Source: Cytobacillus pseudoceanisediminis
GTDB lineage: Bacteria > Bacillota > Bacilli > Bacillales > Cytobacillaceae
Assembly (NCBI RefSeq): GCF_023516215.1
Contig: NZ_CP097349.1
Coordinates: forward strand, 3,286,001-3,350,000
DNA: 64,000 nucleotides
Direction of reading: 5' to 3'
Position numbers and translations under genes: made by a program. The notes under the pieces were generated by a model, which made no database searches, was not told the origin of the DNA, and saw nothing but the letters and a program-made list of their open reading frames with translations. The stretch's first letter is position 1. Each line of letters starts with the position of its first letter. Below, piece by piece: positions 54,993-64,000 of this stretch.

Positions 54993-57900
54993 TTAGATAG
55001 ATGTTTTTTCATCCTCTATATCTTCTGATACAGAGTGACTTTTCTTACTTATAGTTTTTTTAATTTTGTTAACAGCATCTTCAAACAATACGTACACAAC
55101 TGGTACAAACATGAGTGTCACGAACACTGAGAAAGATAATCCAAAAATTAAAGCGATTGCCATTGGTTTCTGATATTGTCCAGCATGACCTGTTGTAATT
55201 GCAAGTGGAATGGCACCAAAGACTGTTGTAATAAAAGTGATTAAGATAGGTCGAATCCTTTCTTTACATGCTGTTTTAATACTCTCATAGCGCGGCATAT
55301 CTTTTAGCCTCAGCTGCTTTATGCGGTCTATCAATAGAATGCCGTTGTTGACTACAATACCGATTAGAATTAGCATACCCATAGCCGATAGGAGGTTTAG
55401 CTCTGTCTGGGTGATAAATAGTCCGATTAAGACCCCTGTCAGAGTCATTGGTATCACAAACATTACAACTATAGGATGAATCAGGCTATTAAACTGAATA
55501 GACATTATCGCAAACACTAGTAGCAGTGCTAAAGCTAGAACCAGATACATCTCGTTAGAGCTTTCCTGTTGCTGCTGAATACCGCCACCTAATTCAATAG
55601 AGTATCCAGGGGAAAGCTGAAATTGGCTCACAACTTTTTCGATTTCGTTGCTAACGGCACCCATGTCCCTACCTTCAATGTCACCTACAACCTGAATGGT
55701 TCTTTCGCCATTTTGATGCTTAATTTCATAAGGAGAAGAAACACTTTCATAACTAACGTATTTACTTAATGGCTCATCACCATTTATTGTAGTGATGGTT
55801 ACATCCTCTAGTACAGCGGGATCCTCTAAATCTGTACCAAAAGACAGATATACCGGCAACTCATTTCCTTCAGTCGTAATACTTCCAAGCTGTTTATTAA
55901 CAGAGAGGAGCTCCAGCTCTTCCTTTATATCCGCTGGTGATAGTCCATCCCCCAGAAGATTAGACCTATTAACTCTTACAATTTTTTCTTCCTGGCTGTT
56001 TTCCAGTGTGCTCGTAAGCCCCTGCACCCCATCAATTTTGGAAAGCTCCGTTATAACGTTTTCGGTGATTGATTGAATCTGATTAAACTCCAAGCCTTTG
56101 ATACTTATTTGTATCGGATAGGTGACAGATCCAGAAGACGTAACAGGGTACTCGTCGGACATCCTTTTTAAATTTTCATGAATACTTTGGTTTATTTCAT
56201 CTTGGGACTTCGTTGCTTGTTCTTCTGGGGTCATTTTCACATAGATGTACATGCGGTTTCGGTCAAGTTTACGAACATTATAACCCTCAACATCAGGCGT
56301 ATCAGTTAAAAAATCTGATATTCCCTGCGCTACTCTTTCGCGTTCTTCAGGTGTTGTATTCTGTTCAAGCCCTACATAAAACTCGGCCTGTCGGTTGTAG
56401 AAATCTGGGACGAGGGTAACTGGTACTGCAAAAGTCAGCAAAAGTGAACTGGCTGCTACAAGAATGAACAGAAACATTACGCCCAACTTTCTCTTGGCAT
56501 TCTTGCTTATCCAGTCAATATACTGATTATATTTAGTAAAAAGTTTGTTTTCCTTTTCCTTTTTTCCTTCTTTTTCACTTTCAAGAGCTTTTCAGACAGC
56601 ACCGGGATAAGTGTAAAAGAAATAATTACAGAAGTTATCTGGCTAAACACAATGACGATTGATAAGATTTTAGCAAATTCCCCAATCTCTCCACTTATCA
56701 AGCCAATTGGCAGGAAGACGGTCATAGTTGTCATTGTAGAAGCGAGAACAGGTGTGAATACTTCCTTTGTTCCCTGTAGAGTAGCTGTTCTGTCATCTAG
56801 CCCCAACTCTTTTTTCTTGTATATAGACTCAAGTATTACAATGGATGAGTCTACAATCATTCCGAGCGCAATCCCCAACGCAAGAATACTTATCAAGTTC
56901 ACACTGAGATCAAACAGAGCCATCAATAAGAATGTCAAAAGAACCGTAACCGGAATACTCATTCCGATAATAGCAGTTGCTCCGAAGTTGCGAAGAAGGA
57001 GCAGGAGAACCACCACAACTAACACGCCCCCGAAAATCACGTTTGTTTGGAGGCTACCAATAGAATCTTTGACAAAATCGGACTGTACAATTGTCTCTTC
57101 TATTATGAAGTCTTCCGCTTGGCCTTCTCCTTTGATCTTGTCCAATTCAGCACGGACGGCCTCAGTCATTTCTGCTTGTGTAACATCATTCGTGCGGCCA
57201 ATGGATACCCAAACATAATTTGCATTTCCGTCCCGCCATAGTTCCTGGCTGTTTCTGCTCTCCTCCAATGTGACTTCTGCGATATTATCCAGATAGACGA
57301 TTCCCCGTCCAGCCGGTATGATTATGTCCTCAATTTCTTCCACTGTCTTTAGCCTAGTATCCCATCTTAAAGTAGGGAGGCTACCGTTATCATCACTTTT
57401 TCCTAAAGAAACGTTGGTATTCTGCTGTGTTAATACTTTCTCGACATCATTGAAATCTAGATTGTACCTTTTCATCTGCTCATGATCTAATTTAATTTGA
57501 ACTCTTGTTTCATTTTGTCCTACAATTCGCACCTTCAGGACTTCAGGCAATGCTTCTAGTCTTGGTTTTAAGGTATTTTCTGCAAATGCTGTCATCGAGC
57601 TAAGTTTCCCGCCATGTAAATCCATGAACATCTCATAGAATTGGGCAGTGGTGCTTCGAGTAGTCTCCAGTTCACTCACCTTTGGAAGATCCCTTTGAAT
57701 TTCGCTCATGGCCTCTTTTAATTGGTCATATGCTTCATCCCCACTGTTTTCCTGGAAGGATACTTCTATAGTACTTAGACCTTCTGAAGATATAGACTCG
57801 TAGCTTTTAATCCCTTCAAGCCCTTCAATCTTCTCTTCAATAGCAAAAGTAATCTGTTCCTCCACATCGAGTGCCGGCATATTATCGGCATATGCAGAGA

Positions 57901-58039
57901 TTGTGGCTGTGTCATAATTGATTTCTGGATAGAACTGGTTCTCAAGCTTATCAATAAAGACAAAGCTTAAAATAACAAGGAGCAGGAGAGAAAATCCCAC
58001 AATTAATTTTCTTTCTAATAACAGCTTTAGCCAACCCAT
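54993..58039 (-). CDS. RND-family efflux pump, SwrC/YerP-like (frameshifted)
   Basis: Two long frames join into one HAE1-type RND transporter of about 1015 residues. ATG 58039 (MGWLKLLLERK) follows GAAGGGA. The first part ends in a basic linker. At A-rich runs (plus-strand T6 56560-56565 and T5 56571-56575) the frame shifts; reading through gives ENKLFTKYNQYIDWISKN and then the second repeat (LGVMFLFILVAASSLLL). Twelve helices and two large outside loops are present. B. subtilis SwrC exports surfactin and gives self-resistance, so a role in lipopeptide export fits the NRPS context. Divergent from a PadR regulator. Confidence 0.82.
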
Positions 58040-58134
58040 AGTGTCCCTTCTTTCATGAAATAATTTTAAAATATGTAAATAGTTTACAACACACAACTAC
58101 TTAAAACAATTATATTTTTTAAAAAGATATATAT

Positions 58135-58163
58135 TTGACTGAAGTATATAGTTTGGTTATAAT
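58135..58163 (+). promoter_or_regulatory. sigma-A promoter of the padR gene, overlapping the divergent control region
   Basis: TTGACT (58135-58140), exactly 17 bases, TATAAT (58158-58163). TATATA words flank the -35 (near 58128-58133 and 58145-58150) and could form an operator for PadR. The ATG of padR begins only seven bases after the -10. Confidence 0.8.
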
Positions 58164-58169
58164 GAGATC

Positions 58170-58514
58170 ATGGATAGAATAACGATTATAAAAGGCAGCC
58201 TAGAAATTTGTGTTTTAAGTATTCTTTACAAAAAAAGGAGCTATGGTTATGAAATCATGAAAGAATTAGAACAATTCAACATCAAATTGAAAGGAGTAGG
58301 AAGTATTTATCCCATACTCACCCGTATTAAAGAAAAACAGCTTGTAAATGTTTACAAAGAATTTGGTGATGACGAAAGACCGCGTATTTATTATGAGCTT
58401 AACGACTTAGGAGTTGAGTTTCTCAGGCGGGAATTGAATGAATGGTTCGAAATCCAGCATGACATACAAGCTCTACTAGCTAAGAATGCAAGTAATCTTA
58501 AGGAGGAAAAGTAA
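58170..58514 (+). CDS. PadR-family transcriptional regulator
   Basis: 114 residues: GSLEICVLSILYKKRSYGYE and VGSIYPILTRIKEKQLV are the PadR winged-helix core, and a short C-terminal dimerisation helix follows. No ribosome site precedes the ATG; the promoter placement suggests a leaderless transcript. It is divergent from the RND pump gene, which it probably represses, and is followed closely by its membrane partner gene. Confidence 0.82.
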   Translation: MDRITIIKGSLEICVLSILYKKRSYGYEIMKELEQFNIKLKGVGSIYPILTRIKEKQLVNVYKEFGDDERPRIYYELNDLGVEFLRRELNEWFEIQHDIQALLAKNASNLKEEK

Positions 58515-58518
58515 AATA

Positions 58519-59034
58519 ATGAAATCTGACCTAACTGTCCAGGAACAGCAATATGTAAATCAAATCCTTGATATTTTAAAATCCAGCGGAGTCAGTCCAT
58601 CTTATCGAGAGGATGCCAAGATTCAATTAATCGAGCATATCCGCGAAGCCCGATTACATAATGAAGACTTCCGTAAGGATCTCGGCTCCCCCGAAGATTT
58701 TGCTCTTCATTTTATGGATACTGCAATCACAAAAGAGGAACTTCCAGGACATCGGATAGAATACCCATCTTCTTCTTACAAAAAGCCCGTCTCCTTTAAG
58801 ACTCCTTTTGCTTTCATTCTGCTTGCTGGCTTCTATTATTTTGGACTTCAGTTTATAACTGTTTTGGCTTTTACACCTGTATTGGCTCCAGGAATTGGCT
58901 CTGAGTTTCATTTGTTCAAAGTCTCAGATTATCTTTGGTGGAATCTTTTGGTAATTGGTATAAATGCGCTCCTTGCTTTAGGACTTAGCGGCATGACTAT
59001 GAAACTTCTAGGCAGGCGTTACCGTTTTTCCTGA
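58519..59034 (+). CDS. HAAS-type membrane protein paired with PadR
   Basis: About 171 residues from ATG 58519, whose AAGGAGGAAAAG site overlaps the padR 3' end. A cytoplasmic helical N terminus (about 1-85, with YREDAKIQLIEHIREAR) resembles the HAAS/DUF1129-type domain often encoded next to PadR. Two or three hydrophobic helices follow. It may tether or titrate PadR at the membrane (inference from similar gene pairs). Confidence 0.65.
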   Translation: MKSDLTVQEQQYVNQILDILKSSGVSPSYREDAKIQLIEHIREARLHNEDFRKDLGSPEDFALHFMDTAITKEELPGHRIEYPSSSYKKPVSFKTPFAFILLAGFYYFGLQFITVLAFTPVLAPGIGSEFHLFKVSDYLWWNLLVIGINALLALGLSGMTMKLLGRRYRFS

Positions 59035-59043
59035 GTATCACCT

Positions 59044-59074
59044 GAAAGGGGTGTCCGCCCCCGGCACCCCTTTC
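59044..59074. terminator. bidirectional terminator between padR unit and aldehyde dehydrogenase
   Basis: GAAAGGGGTG pairs perfectly with CACCCCTTTC around an 11-base loop. It lies between two convergent units. Confidence 0.75.
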
Positions 59075-59082
59075 ATATGCTA

Positions 59083-60578
59083 CTAGTTTTTAATCATACT
59101 GCTTAACAAATTCTCTGTATCAATCTGGGCTCGCTGCAGCCGGTCACTGTAGTCAACATAAATGCTTTTCCATTCGCTGAATGCATCCAACGCAGCCTGC
59201 CCGGCTTCTCTTAATCCGTTCCCAGTATCTTTTGTACCGCCAAACGGCAACTGAATTTCTGCTCCCGTCGTTCCATGATTTATATAAACAATTCCAGTAT
59301 CTATTCCGCGAATACCCATAAATGACTTATTTACATTTCCTGTGAATAGAGCTGCTGAAAGACCATAGCGACTGCTATTATTAATTTGGACTGCATGCTC
59401 AAAGTTATCAGCTTCAATAACACATAGTATTGGGCCAAAAATTTCCTCTCTTGCTAGCTTATGCTCAGCACTAATGGGTCCGAGAATTGTGGGCTTGAAG
59501 AAGTATCCTGTTTTGTCTTCAAATCTTTCTCCCCCATACAAAACCGGAATTCCAGATTCTTTTGCCTGATTCACATAGGACTCCATTTTCTGAACAGATG
59601 CCTCATTTATAAGAGGACCAACGTTAACATCGTTGTGACTTCCATTACCAACTTTTAAATTACTTGTCCTTAAAATAATCTTTTCCAATAGTTCATTATA
59701 AATTTCTTTTTCTACTATTACGCGGCTAGCAGATGTGCATCTTTGTCCGCTTGTTCCAAATGCAGCCCATACTACACCTTCTGCAGCCAGATCCAGGTTT
59801 GCATCTTTCAATACAATGACGGCATTCTTTCCGCCAAGTTCAAGCGAGACTCGTTTTAAGTTTCGTGCTGCCTGCTCATATACATTTCTTCCGCTTTCAG
59901 TTGAACCCGTAAAAGAAATATGAGCAACTCTCGGATCTTCAACAATTATCTCTCCGATTTCTTTGCATCCAAGAATAAGATTTACAACTCCTGGTGGTAA
60001 TCCTGCTTCTTCAAAACAGCGGATAAACTCATTTGCAATAGCTCCTGTTTCAGGTGAAGGCTTCCATACTATAGTATTTCCAAGTATTATAGCCGGTAAT
60101 ATTTTCCACGAAGGGACAGCTACAGGAAAGTTAAATGCGCTAATTGCCCCTATGACTCCCACAGGTTCCCGAATAGTCATTGCCCATTTATTCGGCAACT
60201 CAGAAGGAATTGTATTGCCATACATTCGCCGTCCTTCTCCGGCCATATAATAAGCCATATCAATAGCTTCCTGGACCTCTCCTTCAGCCTCGATATTCGT
60301 TTTGCCAATTTCTTGAACAATGATATTAGCAAGCTCTTTTTTCTTTTTTTGATAACATCTCCAATTTTGTAGAGAATCTCACCTCTTCTTGGAGCAGGAA
60401 TCTCTTTCCACTTGTAGAAAGCGCTTTGCGCCTTTTCAATTGCCTCTAATACATCTTCCCTAGAAGAAATTTCTCCTGTAGATATTTGTTCTAATGTAGC
60501 TGGATTGCTGTTGATGAACTGACTTCCTCCAGTTCCACTTTTCCATTTCCCGCCTATATAATTCTCACACTCTTTCAT
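59083..60578 (-). CDS. NAD(P)-dependent aldehyde dehydrogenase (frameshifted)
   Basis: About 498 residues when joined. The N-terminal part (from ATG 60578) has YIGGKWKSGTGG; the frame breaks at T6/T7 runs (60337-60342, 60344-60350) and resumes with ELANIIVQEIGKTN. Catalytic Glu in SLELGGKNAVIV, catalytic Cys in TSGQRCTSASR, cofactor motif FTGSTESG. Closest in pattern to semialdehyde dehydrogenases. It starts one base after the stop of the aminotransferase gene, so the two form a transamination-oxidation pair for an omega-amino acid such as GABA, or for lysine (exact substrate unknown). Confidence 0.8.
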
Positions 60579-60580
60579 TC

Positions 60581-61948
60581 CTACACACCTGCCATACTAA
60601 GCCTGTTTGAATAGAAATTCTCGGTAACTTCCATTACTGATTCTTCAATAATATCTAAAGCCTCTTCCAGTTCCTTTTCGGATATAACCAAAGGGACAAG
60701 AAAGCGGATTACGTTATTATAAAGACCTGCTTTAAAGAGAATGACTCCTTTTCGCAGACATTTCTGAATAATTTCCAAGGTTTCAGTATCAGCCGGCTCA
60801 AGAGTGTCGTGATCTCTTACTAGCTCAAATGCTAACATTGCCCCAGCTCCCCGAATATCCCCAATGAGAGTGGATTTATCTTTCATAGCCCTTACTTTTT
60901 CGAATATCTGATTACCTATTTGCTGAGCTTTTTCTCCTAGCTTTTCTTCTTCATAAATATCCAGAACTGCAAGCCCAGCAGCACATGAAATCGGATTACC
61001 AACAAATGTTCCACCAACGGCTCCATCACCTGCTGTGTCCATTATGCTTTTCCTACCGATAACAGCCGATAATGGAAGTCCTCCAGCAATAGATTTCCCG
61101 AGTGTAATGATATCTGGCTCAATGCCAAAATAATGTGAGCCTAGGAATTCACCTGTCCGACCATAGCCCGTTTGAACCTCATCAGTAATAAATATTATTC
61201 CAGTTTCATTGCATATTTTCTGTAAAGCCTTCAGGTAGCTAGCCGGCGGAGTAATAAAACCAGCCTCTCCCTGGATAGGTTCAATAATTAGGGCGGCCAC
61301 TTCACTAGGAGGTATCTGTGTTATAAAGAGATTTAACAAAGCTTCTATCGCTTGTTCTGAAACTTCCTCCGGGTCATTTGTACCCATCCAGCGGTAGGGA
61401 TTCGGATAAGGAATACGGTATATATCATTAAAAAACGGACCCATTTTCTCCTTATAAGGTTTTACTTTGCTTGTCAGTGAAAGTGAAAGCATTGTTCTTC
61501 CGTGAAATGCCCCTTCAAAGCAGATAATACCTCTTTTTCCGGTTGCCTTTCGTGCAATTTTTATGGCGTTCTCAACCGCTTCTGTTCCTGAGTTGAAAAA
61601 GGCAGCTCTTTTTCTTTCTTCACCCGGCATCATTCTACATAACCGGTCTGCAAGCTCAATGTAAGATTCATAGGGTATAACAGTAAAATCAGTGTGTGTA
61701 AAACGCTCGGCTTCTCTCTGAATGGTCTGAACCACTTTTGGATGGCTGTGACCGACATTGAGGCATCCAACTCCACCTGCCATATCCAGAAATACATTTC
61801 CATCCAAATCCCACACACGGGCTCCTTTGGCATAATCAACAATGGAAGGGACAAAAGTTCCGAATGCACGTGCCACAGAACCTTGTTTTTCCAATATTTT
61901 TACGGATTTTGGTCCTGGTAGATCTGTATGAATCTTCGCAAAAGCCAT
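60581..61948 (-). CDS. class III aminotransferase, GABA-aminotransferase-like
   Basis: About 455 residues from ATG 61948, which follows AAGAGGAGCG; the longer ORF start at 62026 lacks a site. Fold type I PLP enzyme: PLP-contact motif FITDEVQTGYGRTG and the Schiff-base Lys in IITLGKSIAGGLPLSAV. The N terminus (SVARAFGTFVPSIVDYAKGA) is GabT-like. It would move an amino group from an omega-amino acid to 2-oxoglutarate; the semialdehyde would then be oxidised by the next gene's product. The place inside an MbtH/exporter unit leaves open that it shapes a precursor for the peptide. Confidence 0.82.
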   Translation of the reverse strand: MAFAKIHTDLPGPKSVKILEKQGSVARAFGTFVPSIVDYAKGARVWDLDGNVFLDMAGGVGCLNVGHSHPKVVQTIQREAERFTHTDFTVIPYESYIELADRLCRMMPGEERKRAAFFNSGTEAVENAIKIARKATGKRGIICFEGAFHGRTMLSLSLTSKVKPYKEKMGPFFNDIYRIPYPNPYRWMGTNDPEEVSEQAIEALLNLFITQIPPSEVAALIIEPIQGEAGFITPPASYLKALQKICNETGIIFITDEVQTGYGRTGEFLGSHYFGIEPDIITLGKSIAGGLPLSAVIGRKSIMDTAGDGAVGGTFVGNPISCAAGLAVLDIYEEEKLGEKAQQIGNQIFEKVRAMKDKSTLIGDIRGAGAMLAFELVRDHDTLEPADTETLEIIQKCLRKGVILFKAGLYNNVIRFLVPLVISEKELEEALDIIEESVMEVTENFYSNRLSMAGV

Positions 61949-62127
61949 ATTATCGCTCCTCTTAAACTGTATTCTTTTTCTAACGATTTTCCCTATTGTA
62001 TTTTGAGATTTGTTTTTGAAAATCATATTCCGCTCTGCATATACATCCTCGGTGCCGGTGGCTTTACTGATTATACAGGTCCGTTTACTAATACTTAAAA
62101 CGTGTTATGGTTTTACAGATATTTAAT

Positions 62128-62340
62128 TTATTTAACTGCATAAACAGAAGAAATAGCGTTACGCAAACTAAGAGGTCTCATGTCAGTCCAAACTTTCTCA
62201 ATGTGCTGCAGGCAAACCTCCTTCTCTCCTACTGTGCCTTCTTCCGTCCAGCCTGGTGGTGTATTTTTGTGCGCTGGCCAGATGGAATATTGTTCTTCAT
62301 GGTTAAAAACAACTTTGTATAAAAGCGATTCCTGAGTCAT
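62128..62340 (-). CDS. MbtH-like protein (NRPS adenylation-domain partner)
   Basis: 70 residues from ATG 62340 behind AAGGAGGTGAG. All hallmark residues of the MbtH family are present: NHEEQYSIWP, PPGWTEEG, CLQHIEKVWTDMRPLSLR. MbtH proteins bind and activate adenylation domains of nonribosomal peptide synthetases. It lies 22 bases after the exporter stop codon, same strand. No complete synthetase is in the window, so the partner must be outside or lost. Confidence 0.92.
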   Translation of the reverse strand: MTQESLLYKVVFNHEEQYSIWPAHKNTPPGWTEEGTVGEKEVCLQHIEKVWTDMRPLSLRNAISSVYAVK

Positions 62341-62362
62341 CTTTCTCACCTCCTTAAAAAAT

Positions 62363-64000
62363 TTAATATTCAGCCACTAAGTGGCGGTATTTACTTGATT
62401 CCATCCGTTCATCACTGACAATCCGTCCGTAATCGACATTAATAACTCTTTCGGCCAAGTGAAAATACTGGTCATCATGCGAAATAACTAGAATTGTTTT
62501 CCCACGTTCTTTAAGATCCTGGAGAAGATGCGTGTAAAAAATCTCCTTAAATACCGGGTCCTGATCTGCAGCCCACTCGTCGAACACATAAAATGGCCTG
62601 TCTTCAAGATAAGCTGTCAAAAGAGCTAGTCTTTTTCTTTGCCCTTGAGACAGCCTCGTAGTCGATAGCTTCCCATTTCGGATAGTAACTTTGTGGTCCA
62701 ACTGTAACAGTTCCAGATAATGTTGAGCCTCTTCCTGTTGTTTTTCTAAGTCTATTCCCAGAAGATTATCAAATAGATAAAAATCACTAAACACGACGGA
62801 GAAGAGTTGACGGTAATGGTCTATACTATCTTTTGTCACTTCTTCGCCATCAAGAATAATAGACCCAGAGTCTGGCAGATAGAGGCCGGTAAGCATTTTC
62901 GCAAGTGTGGTCTTACCGCTTCCGTTCCCACCGACAAGAAAAACAATCTCTCCTGGTGTAAAAGTTAAGTTGTCTATTTTCAAAGTGAAATTCAGGTCTT
63001 CTTTTTCTCTGTAATACTGATGAGTGAGCCCTTTAAATTCCAACTTCTCATAACCTCTTTTTTCCAGGTTGTTTTCTGTCAGTACATCTTCTCCAAGGGA
63101 TAGGCCAAGGCTGTCTATTTTCTTCAGTGAGATATTTGCCCGTCCAAAGTTTGGCATAATGTTTAAAATAGTTATAAGCGGAGTCATCATATATAAAATC
63201 GCCAATGTATACCCCACCAAAATTTCTGAACTGACCGAACTGAAGACAGGACCCAGAAAGAGTACGAATCCTATGAAGAAGAGAAATAGCAGCTGCCCCC
63301 AATTTCCAGCAAATGTATACAGTGTCATCCCACGGACTGTACTTTGGTAAACTCCATGTACCGTTGGCTCTAGTTCATCCTGAAAGAAACTCAGTCTTCT
63401 TTTTTTATTGGTTTTGAGCTCTTTTGTACCCTGGGTAAGGGCATTAAAATGATTAAACAGCTCATCTTGTTTCTCCCTAGCCTGAATCAAATACTTATTG
63501 GCGAATTTCATCAATAGCTGGTAGCTTAGAAAAGCTGTCAGCATAAAACCGAGACCAATGCCTAAAACAGGCAGGGAGAGAAAACCCATATACCCAAGAC
63601 ATCCAAGGACAATTACCAAATTGGTTATGAGCATAGGGCTAACACTAACTGCATTCATAATCGCTGCTACGTCATCCGTAAGACTAGCCAAGAGTCTATG
63701 AGGACCTTTTTCTTCCAGAACGCGAAGAGGTGTAGAAAGAATCCTTTTGCTTAAATCTAGTCTTAACTCGATGATCGAACCTTGTGCCAGACGTATTAGG
63801 AGGTAGCCAGACACAAAACTAGTCAGCAACATAGCTAGGCATAGACCCGCGAACCCCAAAATAATACGGAGCATACCAGGATTCTCTAGTGTCAGAATAT
63901 GATTGACCAGAGCAATTACCAGAGTACCGCTGCCTCCAGAGATAATGCCAGCAACAATGGCAAGTACTACATTTACCTTTGAGGTGCTAAATAAGAATTT
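62363..64000 (-). CDS. cyclic-peptide exporter ABC transporter, SyrD/PvdE-like (partial)
   Basis: Open from the right edge for 546 codons with no start in the window; the internal Met at 63874 is not the start because FLFSTSKVNVVLAIVAG and a further helix precede it in frame. Membrane domain with six helices (about 1-310), then an ATPase domain with Walker A GGNGSGKTT, signature LSQGQRKRL, Walker B YVFDEWAADQDP and H-loop ISHDDQYF. The DEWAADQDP motif is characteristic of exporters of cyclic or lipo-peptides made by NRPS. First visible gene of an operon with mbtH. Confidence 0.87.
   Translation of the reverse strand, partial: KFLFSTSKVNVVLAIVAGIISGGSGTLVIALVNHILTLENPGMLRIILGFAGLCLAMLLTSFVSGYLLIRLAQGSIIELRLDLSKRILSTPLRVLEEKGPHRLLASLTDDVAAIMNAVSVSPMLITNLVIVLGCLGYMGFLSLPVLGIGLGFMLTAFLSYQLLMKFANKYLIQAREKQDELFNHFNALTQGTKELKTNKKRRLSFFQDELEPTVHGVYQSTVRGMTLYTFAGNWGQLLFLFFIGFVLFLGPVFSSVSSEILVGYTLAILYMMTPLITILNIMPNFGRANISLKKIDSLGLSLGEDVLTENNLEKRGYEKLEFKGLTHQYYREKEDLNFTLKIDNLTFTPGEIVFLVGGNGSGKTTLAKMLTGLYLPDSGSIILDGEEVTKDSIDHYRQLFSVVFSDFYLFDNLLGIDLEKQQEEAQHYLELLQLDHKVTIRNGKLSTTRLSQGQRKRLALLTAYLEDRPFYVFDEWAADQDPVFKEIFYTHLLQDLKERGKTILVISHDDQYFHLAERVINVDYGRIVSDERMESSKYRHLVAEY

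Noticed and set aside
56486..56600. Two separate RND genes, or programmed frameshifting in the RND pump
   Set aside because: Reading through A-rich runs yields the exact linker of a single HAE1 transporter. No slippery heptamer with a clear downstream structure was seen, and many other genes show the same type of break.

Overview
The window looks like chromosome of a spore-forming Bacillota, most likely a Bacillaceae species (Bacillus, Cytobacillus or Mesobacillus type). This rests on a gerA-family germinant receptor operon, a second Ger(x)C lipoprotein, an adaA-adaB operon divergent from alkA as in Bacillus subtilis, plsY, immune inhibitor A, a Vpr-like subtilisin, a PdaC-like deacetylase, AGGAGG-type ribosome binding sites and TTG/GTG starts. 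No rRNA, tRNA or CRISPR array was seen.

Layout. 0-5 kb: partial EamA transporter with an AraC regulator, then a vanR-vanS-vanY type operon. 5-7.2 kb: alkylation repair (adaA, adaB, alkA). 7.3-13.9 kb: YitT protein, acetyltransferase, secreted CocE/X-Pro peptidase, YeeE/TsuA-type transporter, secreted polysaccharide deacetylase. 14.5-18.1 kb: gerKA-gerKB-gerKC. 18.3-20.8 kb: an orphan phage-type replication module (replisome organizer, G39P-like loader, DnaB helicase). 21.6-32.3 kb: immune inhibitor A, membrane proteins, a two-component system and a giant subtilisin. 33-38.9 kb: flavin-type proteins, diguanylate cyclase, metallo-beta-lactamase fold protein and small membrane proteins.

39-51.5 kb is an accessory zone. 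It holds mostly single minus-strand genes of unrelated function (four DinB proteins, NUDIX hydrolase, methyltransferase, kinase, regulators). Between them lie variable terminator hairpins followed by a recurrent GGGCAGGTTWG element, and several truncated gene pieces (two HAD phosphatases, a VOC protein, an ABC-F protein). 52-64 kb is tied to peptide natural products. It has a secreted C92-type peptidase pair, the start of an NRPS condensation domain, a SwrC-like RND pump, a PadR regulator with a membrane partner, an aldehyde dehydrogenase with a class III aminotransferase, an MbtH protein and a SyrD/PvdE-like cyclic-peptide exporter that runs off the right edge.

Two patterns cut across the window. 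First, six intergenic tandem arrays have unrelated sequences but a common build: a 42 or about 52 bp unit, usually with an inverted repeat and two alternating subtypes. Second, about 20 otherwise intact genes are broken by single frameshifts, mostly at runs of five or more identical bases, which points to consensus errors in the assembly rather than mass gene decay. Coordinates of such genes are given for the reconstructed full gene.
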